A stretch of 64,000 bases of DNA from Alteraurantiacibacter aquimixticola (GTDB taxonomy: Bacteria > Pseudomonadota > Alphaproteobacteria > Sphingomonadales > Sphingomonadaceae), in assembly GCF_004965515.1 (NCBI RefSeq), contig NZ_SSHH01000002.1, positions 516,840 through 580,839 of the forward strand, written 5' to 3'. The notes below the pieces were generated by a model that searched no databases, had not been told where the DNA came from, and saw only the letters and a program-made list of their open reading frames with translations. The translations under genes and the position numbers were made by a program. Positions within the stretch are counted from its first letter, which is position 1, and the number at the start of each line of letters is the position of its first letter. Positions 1 to 8,093 of the stretch are shown in pieces.

Positions 1-484
1 GACTGAGGTCGTCATCGTAAATGAGATAGCTATCCGTCGCGGGATCGTATTCCAGATTGTAGCCGCCAGAGACAAAGGAGAGCAGCGTGCCGCCTGTCTC
101 GCTGGAAACACTTGGTCCCTGACTGATGAGCAGTTCCGTCTGACCCGCGAGCGTTACCCCCGCAGCAAGATCAGGGTAGCGATCGCCTGCCAGCGTGGCA
201 GTGAAGAATTCACCGGTGGCCGAGGAACCCGAGGCAACGGCCCCCAACTCTTCTGCAGCAGGTCCGAAGAACGAGCCGGCGAACGTGCCGCTATATTCAG
301 TTGCGCCCTCGTCATTGGTAGCGGTGAATGTGCCTGAAATGCCATTGGAAGCGGACGAAATCGTTCCCTGGCCGGAGAAATCGCCGATAAAACTGGTAGC
401 AAGGATACCTGTACCATCTGCTCGACGCGAAATGGTCAGGGCATCGAACTCCAACAGGCCCGAGGAAAAATCGAGATAGGCTAT
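1..484 (-). pseudogene. out-of-frame C-terminal part of TbpB-like surface lipoprotein (partial)
   Basis: Reading the minus strand from the codon at 484-482 gives an uninterrupted frame of about 161 codons to the window edge. It has the composition of a beta-barrel lipoprotein domain, including the segment GTFAGSFFGPAAEELGAV, which resembles the signature of TbpB-like (transferrin-binding protein B, HphA-like) barrels. This frame has no start of its own. It lies one base out of frame with the lipoprotein that ends at 481, and the break falls at seven consecutive G (492-486, minus strand). Eight G would join both parts into one protein reading S-G-G-G-I-A-Y-L-D-F. It is either a real frameshift, a phase-variable tract or a homopolymer sequencing error. 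The true C-terminus lies beyond the left edge. Confidence 0.7.
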
Positions 485-1281
485 ACCCCCCCGCTCAGCA
501 GCAGAAGCCCGGTGGTCTGATCGGTATTGCGCGCACCCATCAGCGTTAGCTGGTATGAGGCATTGCCGGACGTCGGAACCGCCGACGCATCGCTTTCGAA
601 ACCGAAGAGCATACTGCGCACGACATAGTCCGCGCCGGACCCGTAATCCTCAACGGTGACCCAGTTTACCGGCAGGACGTATCTCTGCCCGATACCGCCG
701 ACATTCTCATATCCCTTCCCGATATCGGCAAGCTCGACAATGCCGGACCCGGCAGCCTCATAACGATTCTGGTTGGATGAAGCGATGCTCAACTCGCCCG
801 GACCAAAGGTCAGCCCATCCCCGCCCACGGTGAGCGTGTAGCTGTCCGACCCGCTGTCATAGGCAATCTGCCCGCTGGCCCCGCTGGTCGAGGCCGTGCC
901 CGGTTCATCGAAGGGCATGCTGACCGTGGAGCTGAGTCCCTGCATGGTGAAAGTATCGCTCGCCAATGGGCCGAGCAGGTCGTCATTCGTCGCCGGCGGC
1001 GTTGGCGTGGGCGTTGGGGTCGGGCTCGGCGTGGGTGTGCCGGTGGGCGTGGGCGTGGGTGTGCCGGTGGGCGTCGGCGTGGGCGTGCCGCCGGGCGTCG
1101 GCGTGGGCGTCCCGCCGGGCGTCGGTGTCGGCGTGCCCCCCGGCGTTGGCGTGGGCGTCCCACCTACGGGCGGCGGGTTGGTCACGACACCGCCTCCGCC
1201 ACCACCGCCCCCGCAAGCGGCCAGCGAGGCCGCGCCAAGTGCGATGAACGAGACGCGCGAAAGCGTGGTGATGTGCCCCAT
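481..1281 (-). CDS. TbpB-like surface lipoprotein, N-terminal part (frameshifted)
   Basis: 266 residues. A lipoprotein signal peptide ends in the lipobox L20-A-A-C23, followed by a run of glycines. Residues ~35-98 are a low-complexity linker of T-P repeats (units such as GGTPTPTP). The rest is beta-rich and looks like the handle part of a TbpB-type lipoprotein. The frame stops at TAG (483-481) straight after a run of seven G. The other frame continues as a clear TbpB-like barrel (see 1-484), so the natural product is probably longer. It starts 17 bp downstream of the Slam-like gene with a strong G-rich Shine-Dalgarno sequence, which suggests co-transcription with its exporter. The likely role is a surface-exposed ligand-binding lipoprotein; the ligand (iron, haem or a metal-protein) cannot be told from the sequence. 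Confidence 0.7.
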   Translation of the reverse strand: MGHITTLSRVSFIALGAASLAACGGGGGGGGVVTNPPPVGGTPTPTPGGTPTPTPGGTPTPTPGGTPTPTPTGTPTPTPTGTPTPSPTPTPTPTPPATNDDLLGPLASDTFTMQGLSSTVSMPFDEPGTASTSGASGQIAYDSGSDSYTLTVGGDGLTFGPGELSIASSNQNRYEAAGSGIVELADIGKGYENVGGIGQRYVLPVNWVTVEDYGSGADYVVRSMLFGFESDASAVPTSGNASYQLTLMGARNTDQTTGLLLLSGGV

Positions 1282-1298
1282 GTCTACCCCCTCTACAC

Positions 1299-2636
1299 TT
1301 AGAACGCGGCAGTAACTCCGAGTTCCACTGCGATTCTTTGATAATCGTAAATATCTATTGTGGAAGAATTATTCTCGTATCGAATTGTCGCCAAGGGGGC
1401 GAACGATCCAATACGGAACGATCTGAAAGTACCCGACAGGCCCAGTTCGAAGCGGTCATCCACCCGGCGGCGCGGGTAGAGGAACAGGCGCTTGTCGGCT
1501 TCGAGGTGGTCGTAACCGGCGCTCAGCACCACGGTCGTCTCCCCCACCTCGCGGAAGAGGTAACCGTCCACGCCGCCGCTGGTTGTGGCATAGCCCGGAT
1601 CGCGCGCATCGTCGCGATTGCCCGATACTCGCAAGCCCCCGCCCAGTCGCGCGCTGAAGGCCTTGTCCACGCCCACCGCCAGCGAATAGCGGGTGGAATC
1701 GCGAAGCTCGTTCTGCTTGTCCTCGGAAAGGATCGCGGTGGCATCCAGCGTCAGCCGTGTCGTTTCGCTGAGCGGTTTCTGCCAGTTGCCGCTCACGCCA
1801 TAGGCAAGGTTGTAAGCCTCGTTGCCGAACCAGCGATGGCTGACGAGCGCGGCCAGGGACAACCGCTGGCCGCCCATGGTGAATTGCGGGCCGAGCTGGA
1901 GCGAGGCGATATAGTCGTTGAATTCGTCCCGGCCATAGAAGCGCGCGGAGCCATTGGCGCGCAGCAGGATATCGGTGCGTTCCCCCACCGGCAGGCGGTA
2001 ATAGCCCTGCCCGCGCAGGGCGAGGCCGATGCCGGAGGTCGCCTGCGCATCCTCGCTCAGGTCGAAATCGCCGATGATGGTCTCCAGCGTCTCCGACTGG
2101 GTGGCGCGGTTGATATTGCTGTCGGGCGCGATCGCCAGCTGGACCGAGCCGCCGACCCTTTTGCGCGCCGCCAGCGCCGCAGCATAGAAGCTGACCAGCT
2201 GTTCCACCTGCGGGGGCAATCCGGCGGCCTGCGCCGCGCGCAATTCGCGCCGCGCGCTTTCGAAATTGCCGAGGCTCGCCTGCATGCGCGCCAGTTCCAC
2301 GCGAACGCGCACCGCATCGGGCTTCTCGTCCAGGATCTCGCGAAACAGGACGGCGGCCGCCTCGTAATCTTGCTTCTGGTCGGCCAGCATCAGCGCAAGG
2401 CGAAAGCGCGCCTCGGTTCGCAGCTCAGCATCGGGATTGCCGGCAAGGGCGCGATAGGCCGCCTCCGCCGTATCGTAATCGCCGGCATCGCGCGCCTCGT
2501 CTGCAAAGCGGAACAGCTCCGCCGGGGTCAGGCTCATGGCGCGCGCAGGTTCGGGCGCGGATTGCGCCTGCGCTGCATGGGGAAGCACTGCGAGGATCGC
2601 CCACGCGGCGAAGATGTTGAAATATCTGGCTGACAT
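1299..2636 (-). CDS. Slam-like surface lipoprotein assembly modifier (TPR + DUF560-type barrel)
   Basis: 445 residues. Signal peptide ending near HAAQA-Q (about residue 24). Residues ~35-170 are alpha-helical TPR-like repeats (for example DAGDYDTAEAAYRALAGNP). Residues ~175-445 are alternating beta-strands ending in a terminal phenylalanine, as expected of an outer-membrane barrel inserted by BAM. This architecture and size match Slam proteins, which move lipoproteins such as TbpB to the outer face of the outer membrane. The next gene on the same strand encodes a TbpB-like lipoprotein, which is the usual genetic arrangement of a Slam with its client. The family call rests on architecture plus neighbour, not on a profile search. 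A general TPR-barrel porin is the alternative. Confidence 0.72.
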   Translation of the reverse strand: MSARYFNIFAAWAILAVLPHAAQAQSAPEPARAMSLTPAELFRFADEARDAGDYDTAEAAYRALAGNPDAELRTEARFRLALMLADQKQDYEAAAVLFREILDEKPDAVRVRVELARMQASLGNFESARRELRAAQAAGLPPQVEQLVSFYAAALAARKRVGGSVQLAIAPDSNINRATQSETLETIIGDFDLSEDAQATSGIGLALRGQGYYRLPVGERTDILLRANGSARFYGRDEFNDYIASLQLGPQFTMGGQRLSLAALVSHRWFGNEAYNLAYGVSGNWQKPLSETTRLTLDATAILSEDKQNELRDSTRYSLAVGVDKAFSARLGGGLRVSGNRDDARDPGYATTSGGVDGYLFREVGETTVVLSAGYDHLEADKRLFLYPRRRVDDRFELGLSGTFRSFRIGSFAPLATIRYENNSSTIDIYDYQRIAVELGVTAAF

Positions 2637-2758
2637 TACTTGCGTTTGACTTGGATCGCGCCCTGCCTATTGCCGACTGGTTGCAATGTCCATCTCAGTT
2701 GGCGCCATTTCTGCTTGTATCTGGGCAAAGCCCGACTCCTCGTACAAGGACATATCCC

Positions 2759-3289
2759 ATGCCCCGCCTGTTCACCGCCATCCGCCCGCCCGCGCCTGTC
2801 ATGGACGCGCTGATCGACACGATGGAGGCTGTCGAGAACGCGCGCTGGCAGGATGAGGAGCAGCTGCACGTCACGCTTACTTTCATGGGCGATGTGGCGG
2901 AGGCGGCATTGGGCGATGTGGTCGATGCGCTGTCCCGCGTCAGCTTCGATCCCTTCGAGCTGACGATTGCCGGAGTAAGGCATTTCGAGCGCAAGGGGCT
3001 GGTGCATTCGATCTGGGCGGGGATCGAGCCTTCACCCGAACTGGTGGCGCTGCAAAGGCAGGTGGACCGCGCCTGCCGCGCGCTCGGCCTCGACATCGAG
3101 ACCCGCAAATATTTGCCGCATATCACCCTCGCCCGCTTCAGCCGCCACAGCGCCGATATTCCCGCCTGGCTGGCGCAGCACGCAAAGCTTCGCTGCGGCC
3201 CCTTCACGGTCGAGGATTTCGCGCTGTTCGAAAGCCACCTTTCGAGCGGCCCGGCACATTATGAGGAAGTGGCGCGCTTTTCCTGCTGA
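2759..3289 (+). CDS. thpR: RNA 2',3'-cyclic phosphodiesterase
   Basis: 176 residues, cytoplasmic, 2H phosphoesterase superfamily. The two catalytic motifs are H37-V-T-L and H121-I-T-L-A-R, spaced as in the LigT/ThpR family, which opens 2',3'-cyclic phosphates on RNA ends. The open frame extends upstream to 2651, but the chosen ATG at 2759 has AAGGA (2746-2750) eight bases before it and gives the usual N-terminus MPRLFTAIRPP. It is divergent from the Slam gene. A possible promoter, TTGACT with TATTGC 16 bases on, lies near 2650-2676 but is weak. Confidence 0.88.
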   Translation: MPRLFTAIRPPAPVMDALIDTMEAVENARWQDEEQLHVTLTFMGDVAEAALGDVVDALSRVSFDPFELTIAGVRHFERKGLVHSIWAGIEPSPELVALQRQVDRACRALGLDIETRKYLPHITLARFSRHSADIPAWLAQHAKLRCGPFTVEDFALFESHLSSGPAHYEEVARFSC

Positions 3290-3385
3290 CGGCATTGCTC
3301 ATTGTGCCGCCATGCGAATTGCCCTACTTGCAGGCGCAAGTTTCACAGGAAACCGCCCTTACCGGCTCGCATTTCAGGAGACCCT

Positions 3386-5554
3386 ATGAACATCCGCCTT
3401 CTGGCAGGGACCGCCGCCATCGCGCTGCTTACCGCCTGCACCACGATGGACAACACCGCGATGGACCTTCCCGGCACTGCCGCCAATAACTTGCCCGACG
3501 TGCCGCAGGGCACCGGCATTTTCGCCCAGCCCAGCACGCTGCCGTTCCACGCGCCCGATTTCGACGCGATCCAGGATACGGACTACCAGCCCGCGATCGA
3601 ACAGGGCATCGCCATCCAGCTGGTGGAGATCGAGCGGATCGCCAACAATCCGGCCCCCGCGACTTTCTCCAACACGATCGTGGAAACGGAGCGCACCGGG
3701 CAGATGCTCAGCCGTGCCTACAACCCCTTCAGCCAGGAAGTGGGCGCGAATACGAACGACGTGCTCGATGCCGCCGACAGCGCGCTTTCGCCGCAATTGG
3801 CCGCGATGAACGACGCGATCTACCTGAACCCCGTGCTCTTCGCGCGGGTGAAGGCGGTTTACGACAATCGCGCGGCGATGACGATGACGCCCGAAGACGC
3901 GATGCTGCTCGAAACGACCTATGCCGAATTCGTACATAATGGCGCGCTGCTGGACGAAGCCGCGCAGCAAGAACTTCGCCAGATCAACACGCGTATCTCG
4001 GAGCTGGAGACCGAGTTCTCCCAGAAGCTGACCGCCGCCACCAGCGCCAATGCCGTGGTGGTGGATACGCGCGAGGAGCTCGCCGGCCTCACCGAAGGGC
4101 AGATCGCCACCGCCGCTTCAGCTGCCGCCGATCGCGGCGTGCCCGGCAAGTTCGTGCTGACGCTGCAGAACACCACGCAGCAGCCGCTGCTCACCAGCCT
4201 CGACAATCGCGATGTGCGCGAACGTCTCTACAAGGCCAGCATCAACCGCACCTCCTCCGGCGGGGAGAACGACACCACCGGCATCATCCGCGAGATCGTG
4301 GAGCTGCGCACGCGCAAGGCGGAGCTGTTCGACACGCCCGACTATGCCACCTGGCAGATGTATGACCGTTTCGCCGCGACGCCTTCGCGCGCGCTCGATT
4401 TCATGCGCCAGATGGTCCCCGCCCTTTCCGCCACACAGGAGCGCGAGGCCGAGGTGCTGAATGAGCGGATCGCGCAGGACGGGCACAACTTCACCGTCCA
4501 GCCGTGGGACTGGCCGTACTATGCCGAGAAGGTTCGGCAGGAGCGCTACAGCCTGGATGAAAACGCCATCAAGCAGTATTTCGTCGTCGATCGCGTGCTG
4601 GAAGACGGCGTCTTCTACATGGCGAACAAGCTCTATGGCCTGACCTTCGAGAAGCGCGACGACATCCCGGTCTATCACCCGGATGTGACCGTCTACACCG
4701 TGTTCGATGCCGATGGCAGCGAGCTTGCCCTGTTCTATTTCGACCCGTTCCAGCGCGACAACAAGCAGGGCGGTGCGTGGATGAGCAACTTCGTCGAGCA
4801 GAGCCATTTGCTCGGCGACCTGCCGGTGGTCACCAATACGCAGAACATCGCCCCGCCCGCCGAGGGCCAGCCGGCGCTCGCCAGCTGGGACGATGTGAAC
4901 ACGATGTTCCACGAATTCGGCCATGCGCTGCACGGCATGTTCGCCAACCAGATGTATCCGAGCCTTTCGGGCACCGCCACAGCGCGCGACTGGGTGGAAT
5001 TCCCCAGCCAGTTCCACGAGAACTTCGCCACCGTGCCCGAAGTGCTGAGCAATTACGCCAAGCACTGGGAAACCGGCGAGACGATCCCGGCCGAGCTGCT
5101 CTCCGCCATCGACCGCGCCAGCAAGTTCGACCAGGGCTATGCTTTGGGCGAAACGCTCACCGCCGCGCTGCTCGACATGGAATGGCACGCGCTGGCACCG
5201 GGCGAAGCTCCGGCGGACGTGATGGGCTTCGAAGCCGCAGCGCTCGACCGGCTTGGCCTCAAGACCGACCTCGTCCCGCCGCGCTATCGCACGCCCTATT
5301 TCCGGCACATCTTCAGCCACGGCTATGACGCGGGCTATTACAGCTATCTGTGGACCGAAATGCTCCACCATGACGCCTATAGCTGGGTCGAGGCCAATGG
5401 CGGGATGACCCGCGAAGTGGGCGACCACATCCGCGCGACCTTCCTCGGCCAGGGCCATTCGAAGAGCTATGACGTGATGTATCGCGATTTCACCGGGCGC
5501 GAGCCGCGGGTGGAACCGATGCTGGAAGCGCGCGGCCTGCTCGAGAGCGAGTAA
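3386..5554 (+). CDS. dcp: M3 family peptidyl-dipeptidase, lipoprotein
   Basis: 722 residues. Zinc metallopeptidase of family M3, closest in layout to peptidyl-dipeptidase Dcp, which removes C-terminal dipeptides. The catalytic HExxH is H509-E-F-G-H513 in MFHEFGHALHGMF, with the downstream E in the FHENFATVPEV region. The N-terminus MNIRLLAGTAAIALLTAC has a lipobox with Cys at 18, so the enzyme is probably membrane-anchored in the periplasm; many Dcp proteins are cytoplasmic. The start at 3386 is chosen over 3302 because AGGAG (3376-3380) precedes it and it begins the signal sequence. The gene abuts btuD tail to tail with no spacer. Confidence 0.9.
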   Translation: MNIRLLAGTAAIALLTACTTMDNTAMDLPGTAANNLPDVPQGTGIFAQPSTLPFHAPDFDAIQDTDYQPAIEQGIAIQLVEIERIANNPAPATFSNTIVETERTGQMLSRAYNPFSQEVGANTNDVLDAADSALSPQLAAMNDAIYLNPVLFARVKAVYDNRAAMTMTPEDAMLLETTYAEFVHNGALLDEAAQQELRQINTRISELETEFSQKLTAATSANAVVVDTREELAGLTEGQIATAASAAADRGVPGKFVLTLQNTTQQPLLTSLDNRDVRERLYKASINRTSSGGENDTTGIIREIVELRTRKAELFDTPDYATWQMYDRFAATPSRALDFMRQMVPALSATQEREAEVLNERIAQDGHNFTVQPWDWPYYAEKVRQERYSLDENAIKQYFVVDRVLEDGVFYMANKLYGLTFEKRDDIPVYHPDVTVYTVFDADGSELALFYFDPFQRDNKQGGAWMSNFVEQSHLLGDLPVVTNTQNIAPPAEGQPALASWDDVNTMFHEFGHALHGMFANQMYPSLSGTATARDWVEFPSQFHENFATVPEVLSNYAKHWETGETIPAELLSAIDRASKFDQGYALGETLTAALLDMEWHALAPGEAPADVMGFEAAALDRLGLKTDLVPPRYRTPYFRHIFSHGYDAGYYSYLWTEMLHHDAYSWVEANGGMTREVGDHIRATFLGQGHSKSYDVMYRDFTGREPRVEPMLEARGLLESE

Positions 5555-6280
5555 TCAGCCGAGCTGCAAGGCCCGTGCGCCCGGCTCTCCCAGCCAGCGC
5601 GCGGGGCATTGCCAGACTTCTTCGATGACCGAACGCGAAAGGGCTGCCTCTGGCGGCCCTTTTTCGTGGAGCCGGCCTTCGCTGAGCACCACCACCTCGT
5701 CCGCATGGTTCATCGCCAGCGACAGGTCGTGCAGCACCAGCACCACGCCCGCACCTTGATCCGCGGCTTTGCGCAAATGCCGCAGCATGGCGAGCTGCTG
5801 CGCGATATCGAGCGCGGCGAGCGGCTCGTCGGCGAGTATCCATTGCGGCTCCCCCGCCAGCACGCGTGCGAGCAAGGCCCGCGCCCTTTCGCCGCCGGAG
5901 AGGGTGGAGGCGGGGCGGTGGCGCATGTTGGCGAGGTCCACCGCCGCCAACGCCCGCTCGACCGGATCGGACGCGCCGTCCCCATGCGGCAGGCGGCCAA
6001 GCCCTGCGAGCGCCTCGACCGAGAGATTCCACGCCACCTCGCCCACTTGCGGGAGGTAGCCGATGCGGCGGGCGCGCTGTTTCGCGGGCAAACTCGCGAG
6101 CAAGCAATCGTCCAGCTGCACTTCGCCGCTATCGGGCGAGAGCAGGCCCGCCAGCACGGCGAGCAGGCTCGACTTCCCCGCGCCATTCGGCCCGCAGATC
6201 GCGGTGATCTTGCCGGGCTCAAGCTTGGCAGTCACGTCATCGAGCCGCCCGCTTAAGCAGATGTCCCTCGCCCACAACAT
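5555..6280 (-). CDS. btuD: vitamin B12 ABC transporter ATP-binding protein
   Basis: 241 residues. ABC ATPase of the iron-siderophore/B12 type. Walker A G30-P-N-G-A-G-K-S37, a Q-loop in GYLPQ, signature LSGGERAR, Walker B ILADEP with the catalytic E, D-loop ALD and the H-switch in VLHDL. The ATG at 6280 overlaps the btuC stop (ATGA), so the start is fixed by translational coupling. A much longer open frame reaching 7156 is only read-through into btuC in the wrong frame. It is the last gene of the btuBFCD operon and energises cobalamin import across the inner membrane. Confidence 0.9.
   Translation of the reverse strand: MLWARDICLSGRLDDVTAKLEPGKITAICGPNGAGKSSLLAVLAGLLSPDSGEVQLDDCLLASLPAKQRARRIGYLPQVGEVAWNLSVEALAGLGRLPHGDGASDPVERALAAVDLANMRHRPASTLSGGERARALLARVLAGEPQWILADEPLAALDIAQQLAMLRHLRKAADQGAGVVLVLHDLSLAMNHADEVVVLSEGRLHEKGPPEAALSRSVIEEVWQCPARWLGEPGARALQLG
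5638..5664 (+). terminator. intrinsic terminator of dcp, inside the btuD coding region
   Basis: AAAGGGCTGCC, loop TCT, GGCGGCCCTTT, then further T: an 11-bp stem with one T.G wobble followed by a T tract on the plus strand, 84 bases after the dcp stop. It lies wholly inside the 3' end of btuD, which is read on the other strand. Confidence 0.6.
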
Positions 6281-7230
6281 CACGCCAGCTCCCGCCGCAT
6301 CTTCAGCAGCAGCCACAGGAAGAAGGGCGCACCCACGAGGCTGAGCGCGATGCCGAGGCGCAGCTCGGTAACCAGCGGCAATATCCGGCACACCACGTCC
6401 GCCACCAGCACCAGCAGCGCACCCGCCAGTGCGCTGGGCAGGATCAGGCGCGAGGGGCGGCCATCGGTCAGCGGGCGCACGAGATGCGGCACGATCAGCC
6501 CGACGAATCCGATGATCCCGGCCACTGCCACGCCGCTCCCCACGGTGAGGCCGGTGCCGACGATGAGCAGCCAGCGCAGCCGCAGCGGATCCATGCCGAG
6601 CGATCTTGCCGCCTCCTCGCCCAAGGTCAGGGCATCGAGGCTCCTGCCCGCCAGCCACAGCACGCCGATACCCGCCAGCGTCAGAGGCGCGGCGATGCGG
6701 ACATCCGCCCAGCTGCGATCGGTCAGCGCGCCCATCAGCCAGCTGACGATCTCCGACATGGCGAAGGCATTGGGGGCGAGGCTGATAGCAAGGCTGGTCA
6801 GCGCGCCCGCGAGGCTGGCGATCATCATCCCGGCGAGCGTGAATAGCGCAATCCCTCCACCGCGCCCGGCGATCAGGGCGAGCAGCGCCATCGCTCCGCC
6901 CGCTCCGACGAGGGCGAACACCGGAAGCAGCAATCCGCCCGCAAGGCCCAGCCACAAGCTCATGACCGCACCCAGCGCCGCGCCCGGAGCGATGCCGAAC
7001 AGGCCTGGATCGGCGAGCGGATTGCGCAAGTATCCCTGCATCGCCGCGCCCGCCGCGCCCAGCCCTGCACCGATGGCGATGGCGAGAAGCGCGCGCGGCA
7101 GGCGCAGCTCCATCACGATCAGCGCGGCGTTGGGCGTGGTGGCGGGATCGATCCACACGCGCCCGGCGAGGAGCGAGAGCGGTAGCGCCAGCGCCAGCAA
7201 TCCGGCGAGGAGGAGGACGGGACGGGTCAT
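6280..7230 (-). CDS. btuC: vitamin B12 ABC transporter permease
   Basis: 316 residues, FecCD/BtuC-type permease with about ten hydrophobic segments and the family blocks RLPRALLAIAIGAGLGAAGAAMQGYLRNPLADPGLFGI and GFVGLIVPHLVR (quoted in part: GLGAAGAAMQ, GFVGLIVPHLVRP). The ATG at 7230 overlaps the btuF stop (ATGA), and its own stop overlaps the btuD start. It forms the membrane channel of the BtuCD-F importer. Substrate is assigned from the riboswitch and BtuB in the same operon; iron-siderophore permeases look very similar. Confidence 0.9.
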   Translation of the reverse strand: MTRPVLLLAGLLALALPLSLLAGRVWIDPATTPNAALIVMELRLPRALLAIAIGAGLGAAGAAMQGYLRNPLADPGLFGIAPGAALGAVMSLWLGLAGGLLLPVFALVGAGGAMALLALIAGRGGGIALFTLAGMMIASLAGALTSLAISLAPNAFAMSEIVSWLMGALTDRSWADVRIAAPLTLAGIGVLWLAGRSLDALTLGEEAARSLGMDPLRLRWLLIVGTGLTVGSGVAVAGIIGFVGLIVPHLVRPLTDGRPSRLILPSALAGALLVLVADVVCRILPLVTELRLGIALSLVGAPFFLWLLLKMRRELA

Positions 7231-8093
7231 TTGCCCTCCCGGATTTCCGTCAGCCGATCGAGCGTGCGGATGATGCTCGGCCCGCCGCAATAGATAAGCG
7301 CGGGGTCGAATGTCTCGTAGCGCAGCCCCTCCACTTCGCGCAGCACCGGGTGGGCCAGCATGCGCTCCTCGCCGCTCGCGAGCACAAGCTGCGGCGGATC
7401 GGCGAGCACACGTTCGAGCGGGAGATAGGCCCCCTGCCCAAGCCCGCGCGCGGCGGAATGGAGGGTGAAGCCGCTATGCTCCAGCAGCTGCGCGATCAGG
7501 CTGTCCGGCCCCGGCACGATGCCGCCTTGCTGCCACATCAGCGTGGGGACTGACGCGCCTTCGGAGGCAGCGTTGTCCCATGCCGTTTCGATCTCCCCAA
7601 CCAGCTCATCGCCCGCCGCACCTTCGCCAGCCAGTGCAGCCACCGCTCGCACTTGTCCCAAACTCTCCTCGACCGAGGAAGCGATACCGACAGTCTCCAC
7701 CCGCACCCCCATCGCCTCGAAGGCGGAGCGCGTCGCCGGGGCAAGGAAGCTGCCCGCCACCACCACATCCGGGTCGAGCGCGAGCACTTCCTCCACCGTG
7801 CCGCCGGTGGCGCGGTATTGCCGCGCCTGATCGAGCGGCATCGAGGTGGCCGCCGGATCTTGGCTGTAATGCGAGATCGCCAGCAATTGCCCGGGCGCGG
7901 CGATGTCTACGAGGATCGCATCGGTGCAGGGGTTGAGGCTGACAATTGTCGGGTGGTCGGTTGTTGATGCGCCCTCAGGCACTTCCCCGCACCCTATCAG
8001 GGTCATTCCCGCGCAGGCGGGAATCCAGAGCCACCAGCGCGCCTTCCTCCTCGATTCCCGCCTGCGCGGGAATGACAAAGTGTGCGGACGCAT
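7227..8093 (-). CDS. btuF: cobalamin-binding periplasmic protein, repeat-derived signal peptide
   Basis: 288 residues. The mature part from about residue 45 is a BtuF/FepB-type class III binding protein (TIVSLNPCTDAILVDI; EEVLALDPDVVVAG; LPLERVLADPPQLVLASG). Start 8093 is fixed because its A is shared with the btuB stop (TGATG). Residues ~7-31 (SFPRRRESRRKARWWLWIPACAGMT in two halves around the loop) are encoded by a palindromic repeat at 8002-8076. They provide an arginine-rich n-region and a hydrophobic core. Residues L32-I-G-C35 just outside form a good lipobox, so the protein may be a lipoprotein with a signal peptide recruited from the repeat. Confidence 0.87.
   Translation of the reverse strand: MRPHTLSFPRRRESRRKARWWLWIPACAGMTLIGCGEVPEGASTTDHPTIVSLNPCTDAILVDIAAPGQLLAISHYSQDPAATSMPLDQARQYRATGGTVEEVLALDPDVVVAGSFLAPATRSAFEAMGVRVETVGIASSVEESLGQVRAVAALAGEGAAGDELVGEIETAWDNAASEGASVPTLMWQQGGIVPGPDSLIAQLLEHSGFTLHSAARGLGQGAYLPLERVLADPPQLVLASGEERMLAHPVLREVEGLRYETFDPALIYCGGPSIIRTLDRLTEIREGK
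8002..8076. repeat. palindromic repeat element inside btuF
   Basis: Two perfect 24-bp inverted arms at 8002-8025 and 8053-8076 (outer ends GTCATTCCCGCGCAGGCGGG and complement) around a 27-base loop. This is the common 'PRRRESR...WIPACAGMT' type of palindromic repeat. It is inserted in frame in the btuF signal-peptide region. Confidence 0.9.

Noticed and set aside
985-1175. CRISPR-like tandem repeats
   Set aside because: Repeats are short, contiguous, in frame and encode T-P units; there are no spacers.
1338-2633. 431-codon plus-strand frame opposite the Slam gene
   Set aside because: Antisense shadow with no domain or ribosome-binding site; the minus-strand gene has signal peptide, TPR and barrel.
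5555-7156. 533-residue ABC protein (apparent fusion)
   Set aside because: The extra N-terminus is btuC read in the wrong frame. The ATG at 6280 overlapping the btuC stop gives a normal BtuD.
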